64,000 bases of DNA from Seongchinamella unica. Lineage in GTDB: Bacteria > Pseudomonadota > Gammaproteobacteria > Pseudomonadales > Halieaceae. The translations under genes and the position numbers were made by a program. The DNA lies in contig NZ_SMSE01000001.1 in the NCBI RefSeq assembly GCF_004354085.1, forward strand, positions 797,724 through 861,723, read 5' to 3'. Position 1 is the stretch's first letter. Every line of letters begins with the position of its first letter. The notes under the pieces were generated by a model, which had not been told where the DNA came from, did no database searches, and saw nothing but the letters and a program-made list of their open reading frames with translations. Positions 37,592-45,947 of the stretch are shown here, piece by piece.

Positions 37592-38944
37592 TCAGCCCTG
37601 GAGCCGGCGCTCCAGCTCAACGTGAAAGTGACGCAGGCGCTGTTCCTGCTCGCCCCACAACTGACCCTTGAACCCCCGGCTGCGCATGCCTTTTTGCACG
37701 ACCGGAAGCAGTGCTGAGTCCTGGCTCAATACCAGCCCTAGCCCGGCGTCTTCCTCCAGCGTGTAGTGCTCCGTCGCCGGTCGCACCCGGCCGCTGACGT
37801 CGGTACCTTCTGGCAACCCCATCCAGGCGGGTGGACAGTAGCTGGGATCCTCCGCGGGCAGCAGCAGGGTCATGGTGTCGTAATAAAAACGTTCGGGATC
37901 TTTCTCGTGGGGCAGGAAGCGCATCAGGAAAACCGCTTCAGGGTGGCAGCCGATCTGTACATTGGGAAATATCCCCGTTGCCCAGCTGTCAGACAACTGC
38001 CCATCTTCGAACCGCTCATAGCCCAGGCCCAGTCGCTCGGAACGCTTTCGCTTGCCGAGTTGGATTGCACGTCGCACGTCAGCAGCGGTACCGTCGAACC
38101 CCTGCGGATCGATTCCGGCTTCCTGCAGCATCATCTGTAGCCCTTCATTAACGGTTTTCTGGTCAGCCACGCGTGGACTGGGCTGACCCAGTGGCACAAT
38201 CATTCGACTGGCACCGTTGGGATACAGGTCATACTGTACATTGAGATCGCCCATCACCCCGCGTGTTTCAGGGTGTACGGCGTGCAGGTGATAGCTCTCA
38301 TAAAACGCCTCCACACCGACCTTCCAGTTGGCGCCCCACTCGCTGCGGACGTGGCGCACTACCTTCATTTTGTCGATCTGGTAGGCTTCCAGGTATCCTT
38401 CTGGCAGTCCAATACTCTCCTGCAGCGACGGCGGATTATCGCCCATGTGAATAAACACAATACCCGCGTGCTCGGCCACGGCAACCGGGGTGAGCCCGGG
38501 GCGATGCGCGATTACCTCCGGGTGGAAGGTCTCCTCATCGGTAATGCGTCGCAATTCACCATCGTTCCTGAAGCTCCAGCTGTGGAAGGGACAGACAAAC
38601 ACCTTCCTGCGACCGCGTTCATCCCAGACCAGTTTGGCACCCCGGTGGGCGCACACATTGTAAAAGGCTTTTACGCCTTCTTCCGTGCGGGTGACGATGA
38701 TTGACTCATCGCCGATATCGAAAACAAAAAAATCGTTGACGTTTTCCAGGTCGGATGAGACGCCTGCGATCAACCATGTATCGGTCCATATGCGCTGCCA
38801 CTCCCGCGCCATGTAATCGCGGCTGAAATACCCCTCCTTGGAATAACACTCGGTGCCGTTATCGACAGGGGGCTGTTTCGCCTCCAGGGATTCCGGCGGT
38901 GCGTCGGGATTGATTATGGCAACGGGGATACTCGGACTATTCAT
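37592..38944 (-). CDS. Rieske non-heme iron oxygenase, large (alpha) subunit
   Basis: 450 residues. The Rieske [2Fe-2S] ligands are Cys98/His100 in CAHRGAK and Cys118/His121 in CPFHSW. The catalytic iron motif is ESYHLHAVH with His219 and His224. This is the oxygenase of a ring-hydroxylating or demethylating system. No ferredoxin, reductase or small subunit gene is next to it, so electron donors are elsewhere. It is the last gene of the operon that starts with the SDR at 44227, 16 bp after the DUF35 gene. Substrates of such stand-alone alpha-only enzymes include steroids, terpenoids and choline-like amines. Confidence 0.92.
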   Translation of the reverse strand: MNSPSIPVAIINPDAPPESLEAKQPPVDNGTECYSKEGYFSRDYMAREWQRIWTDTWLIAGVSSDLENVNDFFVFDIGDESIIVTRTEEGVKAFYNVCAHRGAKLVWDERGRRKVFVCPFHSWSFRNDGELRRITDEETFHPEVIAHRPGLTPVAVAEHAGIVFIHMGDNPPSLQESIGLPEGYLEAYQIDKMKVVRHVRSEWGANWKVGVEAFYESYHLHAVHPETRGVMGDLNVQYDLYPNGASRMIVPLGQPSPRVADQKTVNEGLQMMLQEAGIDPQGFDGTAADVRRAIQLGKRKRSERLGLGYERFEDGQLSDSWATGIFPNVQIGCHPEAVFLMRFLPHEKDPERFYYDTMTLLLPAEDPSYCPPAWMGLPEGTDVSGRVRPATEHYTLEEDAGLGLVLSQDSALLPVVQKGMRSRGFKGQLWGEQEQRLRHFHVELERRLQG

Positions 38945-38960
38945 ATTAACCTCGCTTGCA

Positions 38961-39380
38961 CTAACGGCTCACCTTATCCAATTCGAAAACCGGCATGACA
39001 TGGTCTGCACCCCAGGGCTGAAAGCCCACGATCACCGTGTCGCCCACCGCTACCGGCTGCGAATCGTCCACGATGATGTTGCTCATCATGCGCGGGCCCT
39101 CTTCCAGATCTATCAGCGCGACCACATAAGGTGCCGGATAGGCCGGCGAAATACCGCGCCGGACCACAGTAAAACTCGCGACCCGGCCGCGTCCGGACAC
39201 CGATCGCCAGGACAGTGACCTGCCGCCACACTCGCTGCACAGGATACGCGGGTAGAACTGAAAACGGTCACAATCACTGCAGTACTGCAGTCGCAACACC
39301 CCCTGCTTGCAGCCATCCCAGTACGGGCGTGAGATCTCCGTATCTGGTGGCATGATCCTGCTGGCTTGCGGTGCGTTCAT
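38961..39380 (-). CDS. DUF35 zinc-ribbon/OB-fold protein, Ltp2/ChsH2-C partner-like
   Basis: 139 residues starting at MNAPQ (ATG 39380); the upstream extension is not supported. A zinc ribbon with Cys34, Cys37, Cys48 and Cys51 (YCSDC, LCSEC) is followed by an OB fold (GRGRVASFTVVRRG, PYVVALIDLEEGPRM). DUF35 proteins pair with thiolase-fold enzymes; in actinobacterial sterol degradation the domain is the C-terminal half of ChsH2. Here it is a separate protein, and its ATG follows the thiolase-fold stop by one base. Confidence 0.88.
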   Translation of the reverse strand: MNAPQASRIMPPDTEISRPYWDGCKQGVLRLQYCSDCDRFQFYPRILCSECGGRSLSWRSVSGRGRVASFTVVRRGISPAYPAPYVVALIDLEEGPRMMSNIIVDDSQPVAVGDTVIVGFQPWGADHVMPVFELDKVSR

Positions 39381-39381
39381 A

Positions 39382-40563
39382 TCAGGCTGCCTCCCGCGAC
39401 AGAATAAGTGCAGTATGGGACGACATAATCCCCCCCTGTGCGTGGACCAGCCCGCAGCGAGCATCGGCCACCTGTCTGTCGCCGGCGCTGTGGCGCAACT
39501 GCCATACGGATTCGGTCAGAGCAAACATCGAACCCGGATTGCCAGGATGACAGTGGGACAGCAGGCCGCCGTGGGTATTCACCGGCAGTGCGCCACCCGG
39601 CGCCAGGGCACCACTGTCAACAAACGCGCCTCCCTCTCCCTTGGCACAAAATCCCAGGTCCTCAAGTTCGACCAGCACTGTCGGTGTAAAGCAGTCGTAG
39701 AGCTGCGCGAAATCCATATCCGAGGGCCCCAGGCCGGCCATGGCATAGGCGCGCTCACCGGCCTCGCGCGCAGCCGAGGTTGTCAGATTATGCGCCGCAC
39801 TGATGTGTTCGTGGTTATGTCCCTCACCCGCTCCCAGCAGATAGACGGGACTGTGGCGCAGGTCAGCGGCGCGCTCAGCACTGCAGAGCACGATGGCGGA
39901 ACCGCCATCTGACACCAGCGAACAATCCAGCAGATGCAGGGGATCGGCTATCAACCGCGAGGACAGGACATCGTCTACAGTGATCGGGTCGCGCATCTGC
40001 GCCGCGGGGTTGAGAGACGCGTGCTGGCGACAGGCCACGGCGATGCCGGCCAGCTGTTCGGGCGTGGTTCCAAACTCGGCCATATGGGCCTGTGCGATCA
40101 GCGCATAATAGGCCGGCACTGTGGGGCCATAGGGCTGCTCAAACTGCGGGTGACCAGTAGACGCCTGTACCTGCATCGCCTGATCGCGGGTCAGGCCGCT
40201 GCGCAGCGAATCCGCCATGGCGATAACGATAACGTCCGCCATTCCCGTGACGATGGCTGAAGCCGCGTGGTGAACAATGGAAAAGGTGGTCCCGCCTCCG
40301 GCACCCACGGAGAGACAATAGCGCGGGAATATCTGCAGATACTCCGCCATTGCCTCAGCGTGATACATATACGGCTGCGCCATGGCGTTACAGGTCAGCA
40401 AGCCATCGACATCCGACTTGTCCAGCCCCGCATCTGCTATTGCCGAGAGCGCTGCCTCAACGCACAGTTCCATCGGCGTCCGCCCCGGCAGCACGCCGAC
40501 GGCGGTGTCAGCACACCCCACAATAGCGACCTTGCCGCGCAACTGCTTACCAGTATTCGCCAA
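39382..40563 (-). CDS. Thiolase-fold protein, Ltp2/SCP-x-like, probable retro-aldolase
   Basis: About 393 residues from the TTG at 40563, inside the 3' end of the preceding gene; the start is not certain. The N-terminus GKVAIVGCADTAVGVLPGRT and the C-terminal THGGLLSHCHPGNPGS match the lipid-transfer-protein branch of thiolases. At the usual nucleophile position the sequence reads SVGAGGGTTFS with no Cys, so thiolysis is unlikely. Ltp2-type members of this branch perform retro-aldol cleavage of beta-hydroxyacyl-CoA, and the neighbouring DUF35 and hot-dog genes fit that role. The cluster position is strong support; the exact substrate is unknown. Confidence 0.82.
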   Translation of the reverse strand: MANTGKQLRGKVAIVGCADTAVGVLPGRTPMELCVEAALSAIADAGLDKSDVDGLLTCNAMAQPYMYHAEAMAEYLQIFPRYCLSVGAGGGTTFSIVHHAASAIVTGMADVIVIAMADSLRSGLTRDQAMQVQASTGHPQFEQPYGPTVPAYYALIAQAHMAEFGTTPEQLAGIAVACRQHASLNPAAQMRDPITVDDVLSSRLIADPLHLLDCSLVSDGGSAIVLCSAERAADLRHSPVYLLGAGEGHNHEHISAAHNLTTSAAREAGERAYAMAGLGPSDMDFAQLYDCFTPTVLVELEDLGFCAKGEGGAFVDSGALAPGGALPVNTHGGLLSHCHPGNPGSMFALTESVWQLRHSAGDRQVADARCGLVHAQGGIMSSHTALILSREAA

Positions 40564-40984
40564 AACGCACCACCACTTTCCCCGGGGCGACGACCTCACC
40601 CTCTGCATTCTTTATATGGACGTCGATATCCGCCTCGCTGTTCGTTGGCCGGAGAGCCGCTACGGTACCGCCAGAGGTGAGGGTCTCACCAACATAGCTG
40701 GCTACCCGGTTTGAATAGTCAATGGACAGGATCCGACCGTCCTCTCCCAACCACTCATCCACGCACTGGTGCAGCCAGTCGCCGAGCAGGGGGCCGGCGA
40801 GCACCAGCCCCGGGTAGCCTTCCACTTCCCGGGTATAGGGCTCATCGAAATGTATCCGATGGCCATTCCACAGAGCTGCGTTGTACAGCATCAGCTGCAC
40901 ATTGTCGCACTCAAAGTCCCGTTCCGGCAGACGATCGCCCACCTGGAGAAGGTCAAAACGCGCAGCGCCCTGTGCGGTCTTCAT
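40547..40984 (-). CDS. MaoC/HTD2-like hot-dog protein (ChsH1-like)
   Basis: 145 residues forming a single hot-dog domain with the NGHRIHFDEPYTRE motif of HTD2/MaoC hydratases, followed by GLVLAGPLLGDWL and the strand DVHIKNAEGEVVAPGK. Such proteins add water to enoyl-CoA, often as a heterodimer with a second, degenerate hot-dog. Both ends overlap neighbouring genes: 4 nt with the upstream hot-dog and about 17 nt with the thiolase-fold gene. Confidence 0.82.
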   Translation of the reverse strand: MKTAQGAARFDLLQVGDRLPERDFECDNVQLMLYNAALWNGHRIHFDEPYTREVEGYPGLVLAGPLLGDWLHQCVDEWLGEDGRILSIDYSNRVASYVGETLTSGGTVAALRPTNSEADIDVHIKNAEGEVVAPGKVVVRFGEYW

Positions 40985-41433
40985 CGCAGAATCCTCGTGG
41001 TTTTTTCACGAATCACCAGCGCCCCGTCGTCATCGACCACGTCCATGATCACCTCGTAAAAAATGAGTGGTCCCGAGCGCCCCTGCTTCTCGTAAATAGC
41101 ACTAAGTGTGCGCGTTGCGGTCAGCCAGTCGCCAGGGTAAATCGGCTTGTGGTATTCGATCTTCAAGCCACCCGCCATCGCCTTCTCCAGCGGGAACTTC
41201 GGGAGCAGAGTGTCGATCGACACACCGTCAGGCGAGAGCTGGTCCAGTTCAACCACGTCCCAGAACAGGGGCACATGAAACATCGGCGGCGCCTGGTCTC
41301 CCTGCAGGTACTTATCTTGCCGCGACCCGGTGGCGACCGCGTACTTGCGAATATCCCGACGGGTAACCAACTCCCTCCTGGGCTCGCTCTTGCGTCCGAT
41401 GTTGCCAAGTAGCTCTGGCGTAAGGAGGCTCAT
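40981..41433 (-). CDS. MaoC dehydratase N-domain protein (ChsH2-N-like hot-dog)
   Basis: 150 residues of the FAS1-like dehydratase/MaoC N-terminal domain family: RRDIRKYAVATGSRQDKY, then PPMFHVPLFWD and the central helix GGLKIEYHKPIYPGDWLTA. It lacks the HTD2 catalytic motif and is likely the structural half of a hydratase with the next gene. In ChsH2 this domain is fused to DUF35; here DUF35 is encoded two genes further on. It overlaps the acyl-CoA synthetase gene by 4 nt. Confidence 0.82.
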   Translation of the reverse strand: MSLLTPELLGNIGRKSEPRRELVTRRDIRKYAVATGSRQDKYLQGDQAPPMFHVPLFWDVVELDQLSPDGVSIDTLLPKFPLEKAMAGGLKIEYHKPIYPGDWLTATRTLSAIYEKQGRSGPLIFYEVIMDVVDDDGALVIREKTTRILR

Positions 41434-42995
41434 ACCTGCTTTCCTCCTGCCTGCCAGTAAACATCGCGCAACTGGCGCTTGAGAATCTTGCCTGTCGGCG
41501 CCTTGGGCAGGCTGTCAACAAAATCGACGGAACGGGGTTTTTGGTAGGAGGCGAGGTGCTGGGCAGCAACGTCGATAATTTCCTGCTCGGTTGCGCTCTC
41601 GCCAGGGCGCATCACCACCACCGCCTTCACGGACTCACCCCACTCGTCATCCGGAATGCCGAAGACCGCGGACTCCAGCACGCCGGGATGCTGGTGAATA
41701 GCCGCCTCCACCTGGGTGCTGAAAATGTTCTCGCCGCCAGAAATGATCATGTCCTTGGCGCGATCGACGATAAAGATGTAACCGTCTTCATCCCAGACGG
41801 CGATGTCGCCGGTACACATCCAGCCGTCGCGAATGGTCTCGGCGGTAAGGTCCGGGCGCTGCCAGTAGCCGACCATGTTTGCTTCCGAACGCACCAGGAT
41901 CTCGCCGGGAGTCCTGCTGTCGCGCGGCACCGTATTGCCCTCGGGATCGGCGAGGCGAATCTCGGTGATGAACCCCTCTCGTCCACAGGATCCCAGACGC
42001 TCAGGGTGGTCGCCATTGAGGGCCCGGATGTGATCTTCCTGGGAAAGAAAACTCATCGTCATGCCCTCGGTCTGGCCGTACCCCTGGATGATGGTGCAGG
42101 GAAACGCCTCCAGTGCCGCGGCGACCACAGTGCGGGGCATCGGGCCCCCGCCATACTGTATATTGCGCAGACTGCTGAGATCGAATTCGCTAAACTTCTC
42201 ATCGGCCATCATCCAGTTGAGCATCGTGGTGATACCGAGAAAGGCCGACACCCGCTCGCGCTCAATGGTCTCCAGCGCCAGCCGGGCCTCAAAGTTGATC
42301 AACACCAAGGGGCAACCATGGGCGTGGTAGTTCATGGCCAGGGCCACCGGGATATGGAACATCTGCCCGGTGAGCATGTAGACATCCGAGGGTACCACCC
42401 GTTCTGCAACCGTCTGATTGATCATGCCCATGAACAGGGTGCGATGGGTATGCAACGCGCCTTTGGACTGCCCTGTCGTACCGCCGGTATACAGGATCAG
42501 GGTTGGATCATCGCCGCCGACGCCGGCAGAGACCGCCGGCTCGTCGGCGGACGAGGCCGCGACCAGATGGTTGTAGGCGTCATCGCTGCCAGAGCCAAAC
42601 CCCAGCCAGTTGGGCACACTCACACAGTCCTGCAGTTCCCGCGCTGCCTCGATATACTCTCCCGAAAAAACAACCAGGGACGGCGCGCCATCCGCGAGAA
42701 TGCGGGCCATTTCCTCCACGCTCAGGCGCCAGTTCACCGGCTGGGCGATCATGCCGACCCGGGCACAGGCATAGTAGATTTCCATATACTCGATGCAATT
42801 CCTGGCCAGAATCGCGACGCGATCACCCTTGTTCAGGCCGAGCTCTCCCACCAGCGCATTGCCCAGGCGTCGCACCCTTTCATCGAGGTCACCAAAACAC
42901 ATACGGCGCCCGCTGTGCACATCGATCAGCGCCTCTCGCTGAGGGTCGAGTCGCGCTGTCTTGGCGGGTATAAAACCAATATTCACTGCTGCCAC
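41430..42995 (-). CDS. Acyl-CoA synthetase (AMP-binding, ANL superfamily), first
   Basis: 521 residues. P-loop LILYTGGTTGQSKGALHTHR, A5 motif IIQGYGQTEG, A7 MCTGDIAVWDEDGYIFIVDR and a C-terminal catalytic Lys region KAPTGKILKRQLRD are intact. It activates a carboxylic acid to its CoA thioester. Its place right before the hydratase and aldolase genes suggests the acid is a side chain or ring-opened product. Specificity is not evident from the sequence. Confidence 0.9.
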   Translation of the reverse strand: MAAVNIGFIPAKTARLDPQREALIDVHSGRRMCFGDLDERVRRLGNALVGELGLNKGDRVAILARNCIEYMEIYYACARVGMIAQPVNWRLSVEEMARILADGAPSLVVFSGEYIEAARELQDCVSVPNWLGFGSGSDDAYNHLVAASSADEPAVSAGVGGDDPTLILYTGGTTGQSKGALHTHRTLFMGMINQTVAERVVPSDVYMLTGQMFHIPVALAMNYHAHGCPLVLINFEARLALETIERERVSAFLGITTMLNWMMADEKFSEFDLSSLRNIQYGGGPMPRTVVAAALEAFPCTIIQGYGQTEGMTMSFLSQEDHIRALNGDHPERLGSCGREGFITEIRLADPEGNTVPRDSRTPGEILVRSEANMVGYWQRPDLTAETIRDGWMCTGDIAVWDEDGYIFIVDRAKDMIISGGENIFSTQVEAAIHQHPGVLESAVFGIPDDEWGESVKAVVVMRPGESATEQEIIDVAAQHLASYQKPRSVDFVDSLPKAPTGKILKRQLRDVYWQAGGKQV

Positions 42996-43415
42996 CTAGT
43001 ACGCGTTATCAAGATCAAGATGCCTGGCTGACAGGCGCCAGTTACCCGCCTCGTCCTGCACCACCGTGTCCTGGTAGACCCCGGTGGTCAGCAGCGCTGT
43101 CTGGCTATTCTCGGTGGCGATCAAGGTAAGAAAGGAATTGACCCTGATGCCGGCCGCGCCGGCCAGGAAAAAGAGATTGCTGACCACATGCCGGCGGACG
43201 TCCGTCTGCTGGGCCATGGAACCGGCCATCAGTTCCATAATCGCGTCACGACCCACGAACGGGCCGGCAAGTTCTCCGCCCGCAATGCGCATTGACATGG
43301 TGGCATCTTCGGCGAAACAACTCGCGAGCATGTCCGTATCGCGCGTGTCGTAGGCGTAAGAAGCTCGACTGAGCAGTTCATGAATTTCCAGTTTCTGTTC
43401 TGCGGTCAGGTTCAT
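42996..43415 (-). CDS. NTF2-like/SnoaL family protein (first of three)
   Basis: 139 residues from ATG 43415, overlapping the SDR stop by 4 nt. A helical N-terminus EIHELLSRASYAYDTRDTDM leads into a curved sheet with GPFVGRDAIMELMAG and ends YQDTVVQDEAGNWRLSARHL. The fold is used by ketosteroid isomerases, SnoaL cyclases and small hydratases, but also by many non-enzymes. The stop codon is adjacent to the synthetase ATG. Confidence 0.8.
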   Translation of the reverse strand: MNLTAEQKLEIHELLSRASYAYDTRDTDMLASCFAEDATMSMRIAGGELAGPFVGRDAIMELMAGSMAQQTDVRRHVVSNLFFLAGAAGIRVNSFLTLIATENSQTALLTTGVYQDTVVQDEAGNWRLSARHLDLDNAY

Positions 43416-44227
43416 GCCTGCACCTCCATTCCAAGTACGTCGAGGGTGCCACGCCAAGCGAGCGAACCTCCGTCGATGGTCCAAACAGCGCCGTTGACAA
43501 ACCGGGATTCAGGGCTGGCGAGAAAACAGACAAGTTCGGCGACGTCCGAGGGTTGGCCCATTCGCGGTACCAGGTGAGTCTGGGTCATGGTATTGAGCAT
43601 TGCCTGCGGGTCCGGCGCGGCCGCCAGGAACTTGTCCACAATCTGGGTGTGGATGGAGCCAGGGCAGTAGCAGTTGACCCGAATTCCATCCGGGGCGAGG
43701 TCCACTGCAAGCATCTTGCTCAACTGCATCACCGCGCCCTTACTGGCCCCGTAAGCCTGACATTGGGGGTAACCGGATAGCGAACTGGTGGAGCCCGCAT
43801 TGATAATGGACGCGTTGTCGCTCTCTCTCAGGTGCGGCAGGGCATGCTTGGCGCAAAGCCAGACACCGGTGACATTTACCCCCATGACTTTCTCGAAGGT
43901 ATCAAGGGACATGGTCTCCAGAGTCAGCTCCGTAGACAACATACTTTCATGGATGCCGGCATTATTATGCAGGATATCGATACCGCCGAAGGCTTCCGCC
44001 GCGGCAGCCATCAGCGCAACCACCTGCTGCTCGTTGGTCACGTCGCAGTGCTGGTACATAGCCTCGCCGCCCTGCGCGCGAATCTCTTCCACCAGGGCCA
44101 GGCCGGATTGATCGTCTATATCCGCGACCACCACCCTGGCCCCGCGACTGGCCGCCAGACGGGAAGTACCCGCGCCAATACCCACGGCCCCGCCAGTGAT
44201 CACAAAACGCAGCCCTTCAACGCCCAT
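43412..44227 (-). CDS. Short-chain dehydrogenase/reductase
   Basis: 271 residues, a classical SDR with GGAVGIGAG (cofactor loop), VVADID supporting NAD preference, NNAG, catalytic Ser in NAGSTSSLSG and the YGASK pair. It oxidises or reduces an alcohol/ketone. It is the first gene of the 8-gene operon running to the Rieske oxygenase and faces the TetR gene across a 111-bp gap with a perfect palindrome. Confidence 0.9.
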   Translation of the reverse strand: MGVEGLRFVITGGAVGIGAGTSRLAASRGARVVVADIDDQSGLALVEEIRAQGGEAMYQHCDVTNEQQVVALMAAAAEAFGGIDILHNNAGIHESMLSTELTLETMSLDTFEKVMGVNVTGVWLCAKHALPHLRESDNASIINAGSTSSLSGYPQCQAYGASKGAVMQLSKMLAVDLAPDGIRVNCYCPGSIHTQIVDKFLAAAPDPQAMLNTMTQTHLVPRMGQPSDVAELVCFLASPESRFVNGAVWTIDGGSLAWRGTLDVLGMEVQA

Positions 44228-44270
44228 GCAGGAATCCTCATTTATTGTTGTCTGGTCATACTAGGCGCAT

Positions 44271-44287
44271 CTTGAATTTAATTCAAG
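44271..44287. promoter_or_regulatory. 17-bp palindromic operator between SDR and tetR
   Basis: CTTGAATTTAATTCAAG is a perfect 8-1-8 inverted repeat in the only intergenic space between the divergent SDR operon and tetR genes. TetR-family regulators usually bind such sites next to their own gene and control both directions. Binding is inference. Confidence 0.65.
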
Positions 44288-44338
44288 AAAAGATGTATAA
44301 CTCCCCACAACCCCTCAGCCGTGATAAGGTTGCGCGCC

Positions 44339-44947
44339 ATGCCAAAAGCCACTCAACAGAAACGCTCGCAGCGCGCCGGCAGTCGCGGGGACCAGCGACG
44401 CCGACGTATTTTCAAGTCACTGCACGACTGCATTCTCGCCCAGGGCTATGTCAAGACAACACTGGCCGATATCGCCAACGGCGCCGACATGTCCGCCAGC
44501 CATCTGCTGTACTACTTCAAGGGCAAGGAGGCGATTCTCGAGCAGTACTTTGAGAATGTTTCGGTGCGTTTTCTGGAAGAATTAGACGAGTTCAGCCAGC
44601 AGCCGCCAGAGCAACAGATTCTCTCCCTCGCCGACTTCTGGTTCCGCGGTGAAGCCAGCACTATCAAGGAAATCGGGTTTATGCTGGAATGCTTCGGAGC
44701 CGCCGTGAACGATGACGTCCTCAAGGTCACCAAGGCAGAGTTCGACGTCCACTGCAAAGCCCACCTCGCCCGTATTTTCGATAGCTGCCCCTCCATTTTC
44801 ATGGGCGACAGCAAGGACGCGGCGGAGGTCGGCTACGGCTTGATGATCGGACTGCGCTCAGCGGTCTATTTCGATGATGACATCGATCTCGAGGACGCCC
44901 ACCGCCTTTTTGTTGACAGCATGCAGACCATGGGTGGCTTGAAATAA
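44339..44947 (+). CDS. TetR/AcrR family transcriptional regulator (divergent)
   Basis: About 202 residues from ATG 44339, with AAGG upstream; a GTG at 44321 is a weaker alternative. The N-terminal HTH reads RRIFKSLHDCILAQGYVKTT followed by LADIANGADMSASHLLYYFKGKEAIL. The C-terminal ligand domain has no family I can name. It is divergent from the SDR-to-Rieske operon and probably regulates it through 44271-44287. It ends one base before the convergent LLM gene. Confidence 0.88.
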   Translation: MPKATQQKRSQRAGSRGDQRRRRIFKSLHDCILAQGYVKTTLADIANGADMSASHLLYYFKGKEAILEQYFENVSVRFLEELDEFSQQPPEQQILSLADFWFRGEASTIKEIGFMLECFGAAVNDDVLKVTKAEFDVHCKAHLARIFDSCPSIFMGDSKDAAEVGYGLMIGLRSAVYFDDDIDLEDAHRLFVDSMQTMGGLK

Positions 44948-44948
44948 A

Positions 44949-45947
44949 TCAGCCCAGTCTCGGCAGCACCTTATCGGCGATATAGCGCAAGCGTGCATCG
45001 CCAGAGGCAACCGATTCACCCGGAAACTGCGCCCAGAAATGAATATCGCGAATATTGGGGTAGTTGGCCAACAGCTTGTTGATTTCAGTGACCGCCATGT
45101 CGGCATCCCACAGCTCGTACAAGCCATTTTCAATCGCCGCCGCGGCATTTTCATACAGGGGCACGCTGCCCGGTGGCCCGAAGGCTCCCCACTTGATGTA
45201 CTCGTTTGCCTGGTAAAGGATGTGCTCGCCGATTTTCGCTGCTTCAGCTTCCGGGTCCTCGGCGATGATAGCCCAACAGCCGAGGATAACATCACCATCC
45301 TGCACCGACTTGCCCTGCTGCTCCAGCGCGGCATTGTACATATCGATACCGATCCCCCCGGTACACAGAAAACCATCGGCAACACGCGCGGCACGCTGGA
45401 TGGCAGGCTCGACCATACCCCCGAGATATATCTTCGGCCTGGTCTGCGGCACCGGCGTGACCCGCAGGTCGCCCACTTCAAAGCGCTTGCCGCTGAAGTT
45501 CACAGCCTCACCACTCCAACTGCGTCGCAGTATCTCGATGCCCTCTTCTACCAAACTGGGACGGTGTGACAGTTTGCGCTGAAAGTAATCGAACTCCAGC
45601 TGCCGATAGCCGATACCCACCCCCAGGTCGAAACGCCCACCGCTCACCAGGGACAGGGTTGCCGCGTCCTCCGCCACCCGCACCGGATCGTGCAGCGGTA
45701 ACAGCATCAGGTTAGTACCCAGACGCATCTGTTCCGTACGCGAGGCGATTGCCGACGCCAGCAGCAGCGGCGAGGGCGTATAACCATCGTCGCAAAAGTG
45801 GTGCTCAGTCAGCCAGCAGGAGCGGAATCCCATCGTCTCTGCACGGGAAATCTGCGCCAGACGCTCGGCATAGAATGCCTCATAGGGCTGCTGCCATTGC
45901 GGCGGGTTACGGAAGTCGTACCATAAACCGATATTAACCTTGTTCAC
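44949..45947 (-). CDS. LLM class flavin-dependent oxidoreductase
   Basis: 332 residues of the bacterial luciferase-like family: NIGLWYDFRNPPQW, GFRSCWLTEHHF, LLLPLHDPVRVAEDAATL and FDLGVGIGYRQLEF. It uses FMN (or F420 in other phyla) for monooxygenation or hydride transfer. In a gammaproteobacterium FMN is more likely. The start overlaps the alpha/beta hydrolase stop by 4 nt, and it is the last gene of its operon. Confidence 0.9.
   Translation of the reverse strand: MNKVNIGLWYDFRNPPQWQQPYEAFYAERLAQISRAETMGFRSCWLTEHHFCDDGYTPSPLLLASAIASRTEQMRLGTNLMLLPLHDPVRVAEDAATLSLVSGGRFDLGVGIGYRQLEFDYFQRKLSHRPSLVEEGIEILRRSWSGEAVNFSGKRFEVGDLRVTPVPQTRPKIYLGGMVEPAIQRAARVADGFLCTGGIGIDMYNAALEQQGKSVQDGDVILGCWAIIAEDPEAEAAKIGEHILYQANEYIKWGAFGPPGSVPLYENAAAAIENGLYELWDADMAVTEINKLLANYPNIRDIHFWAQFPGESVASGDARLRYIADKVLPRLG

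Noticed and set aside
41541-43031. 496-codon plus-strand open frame
   Set aside because: It is antisense to the acyl-CoA synthetase, which shows all ANL motifs.
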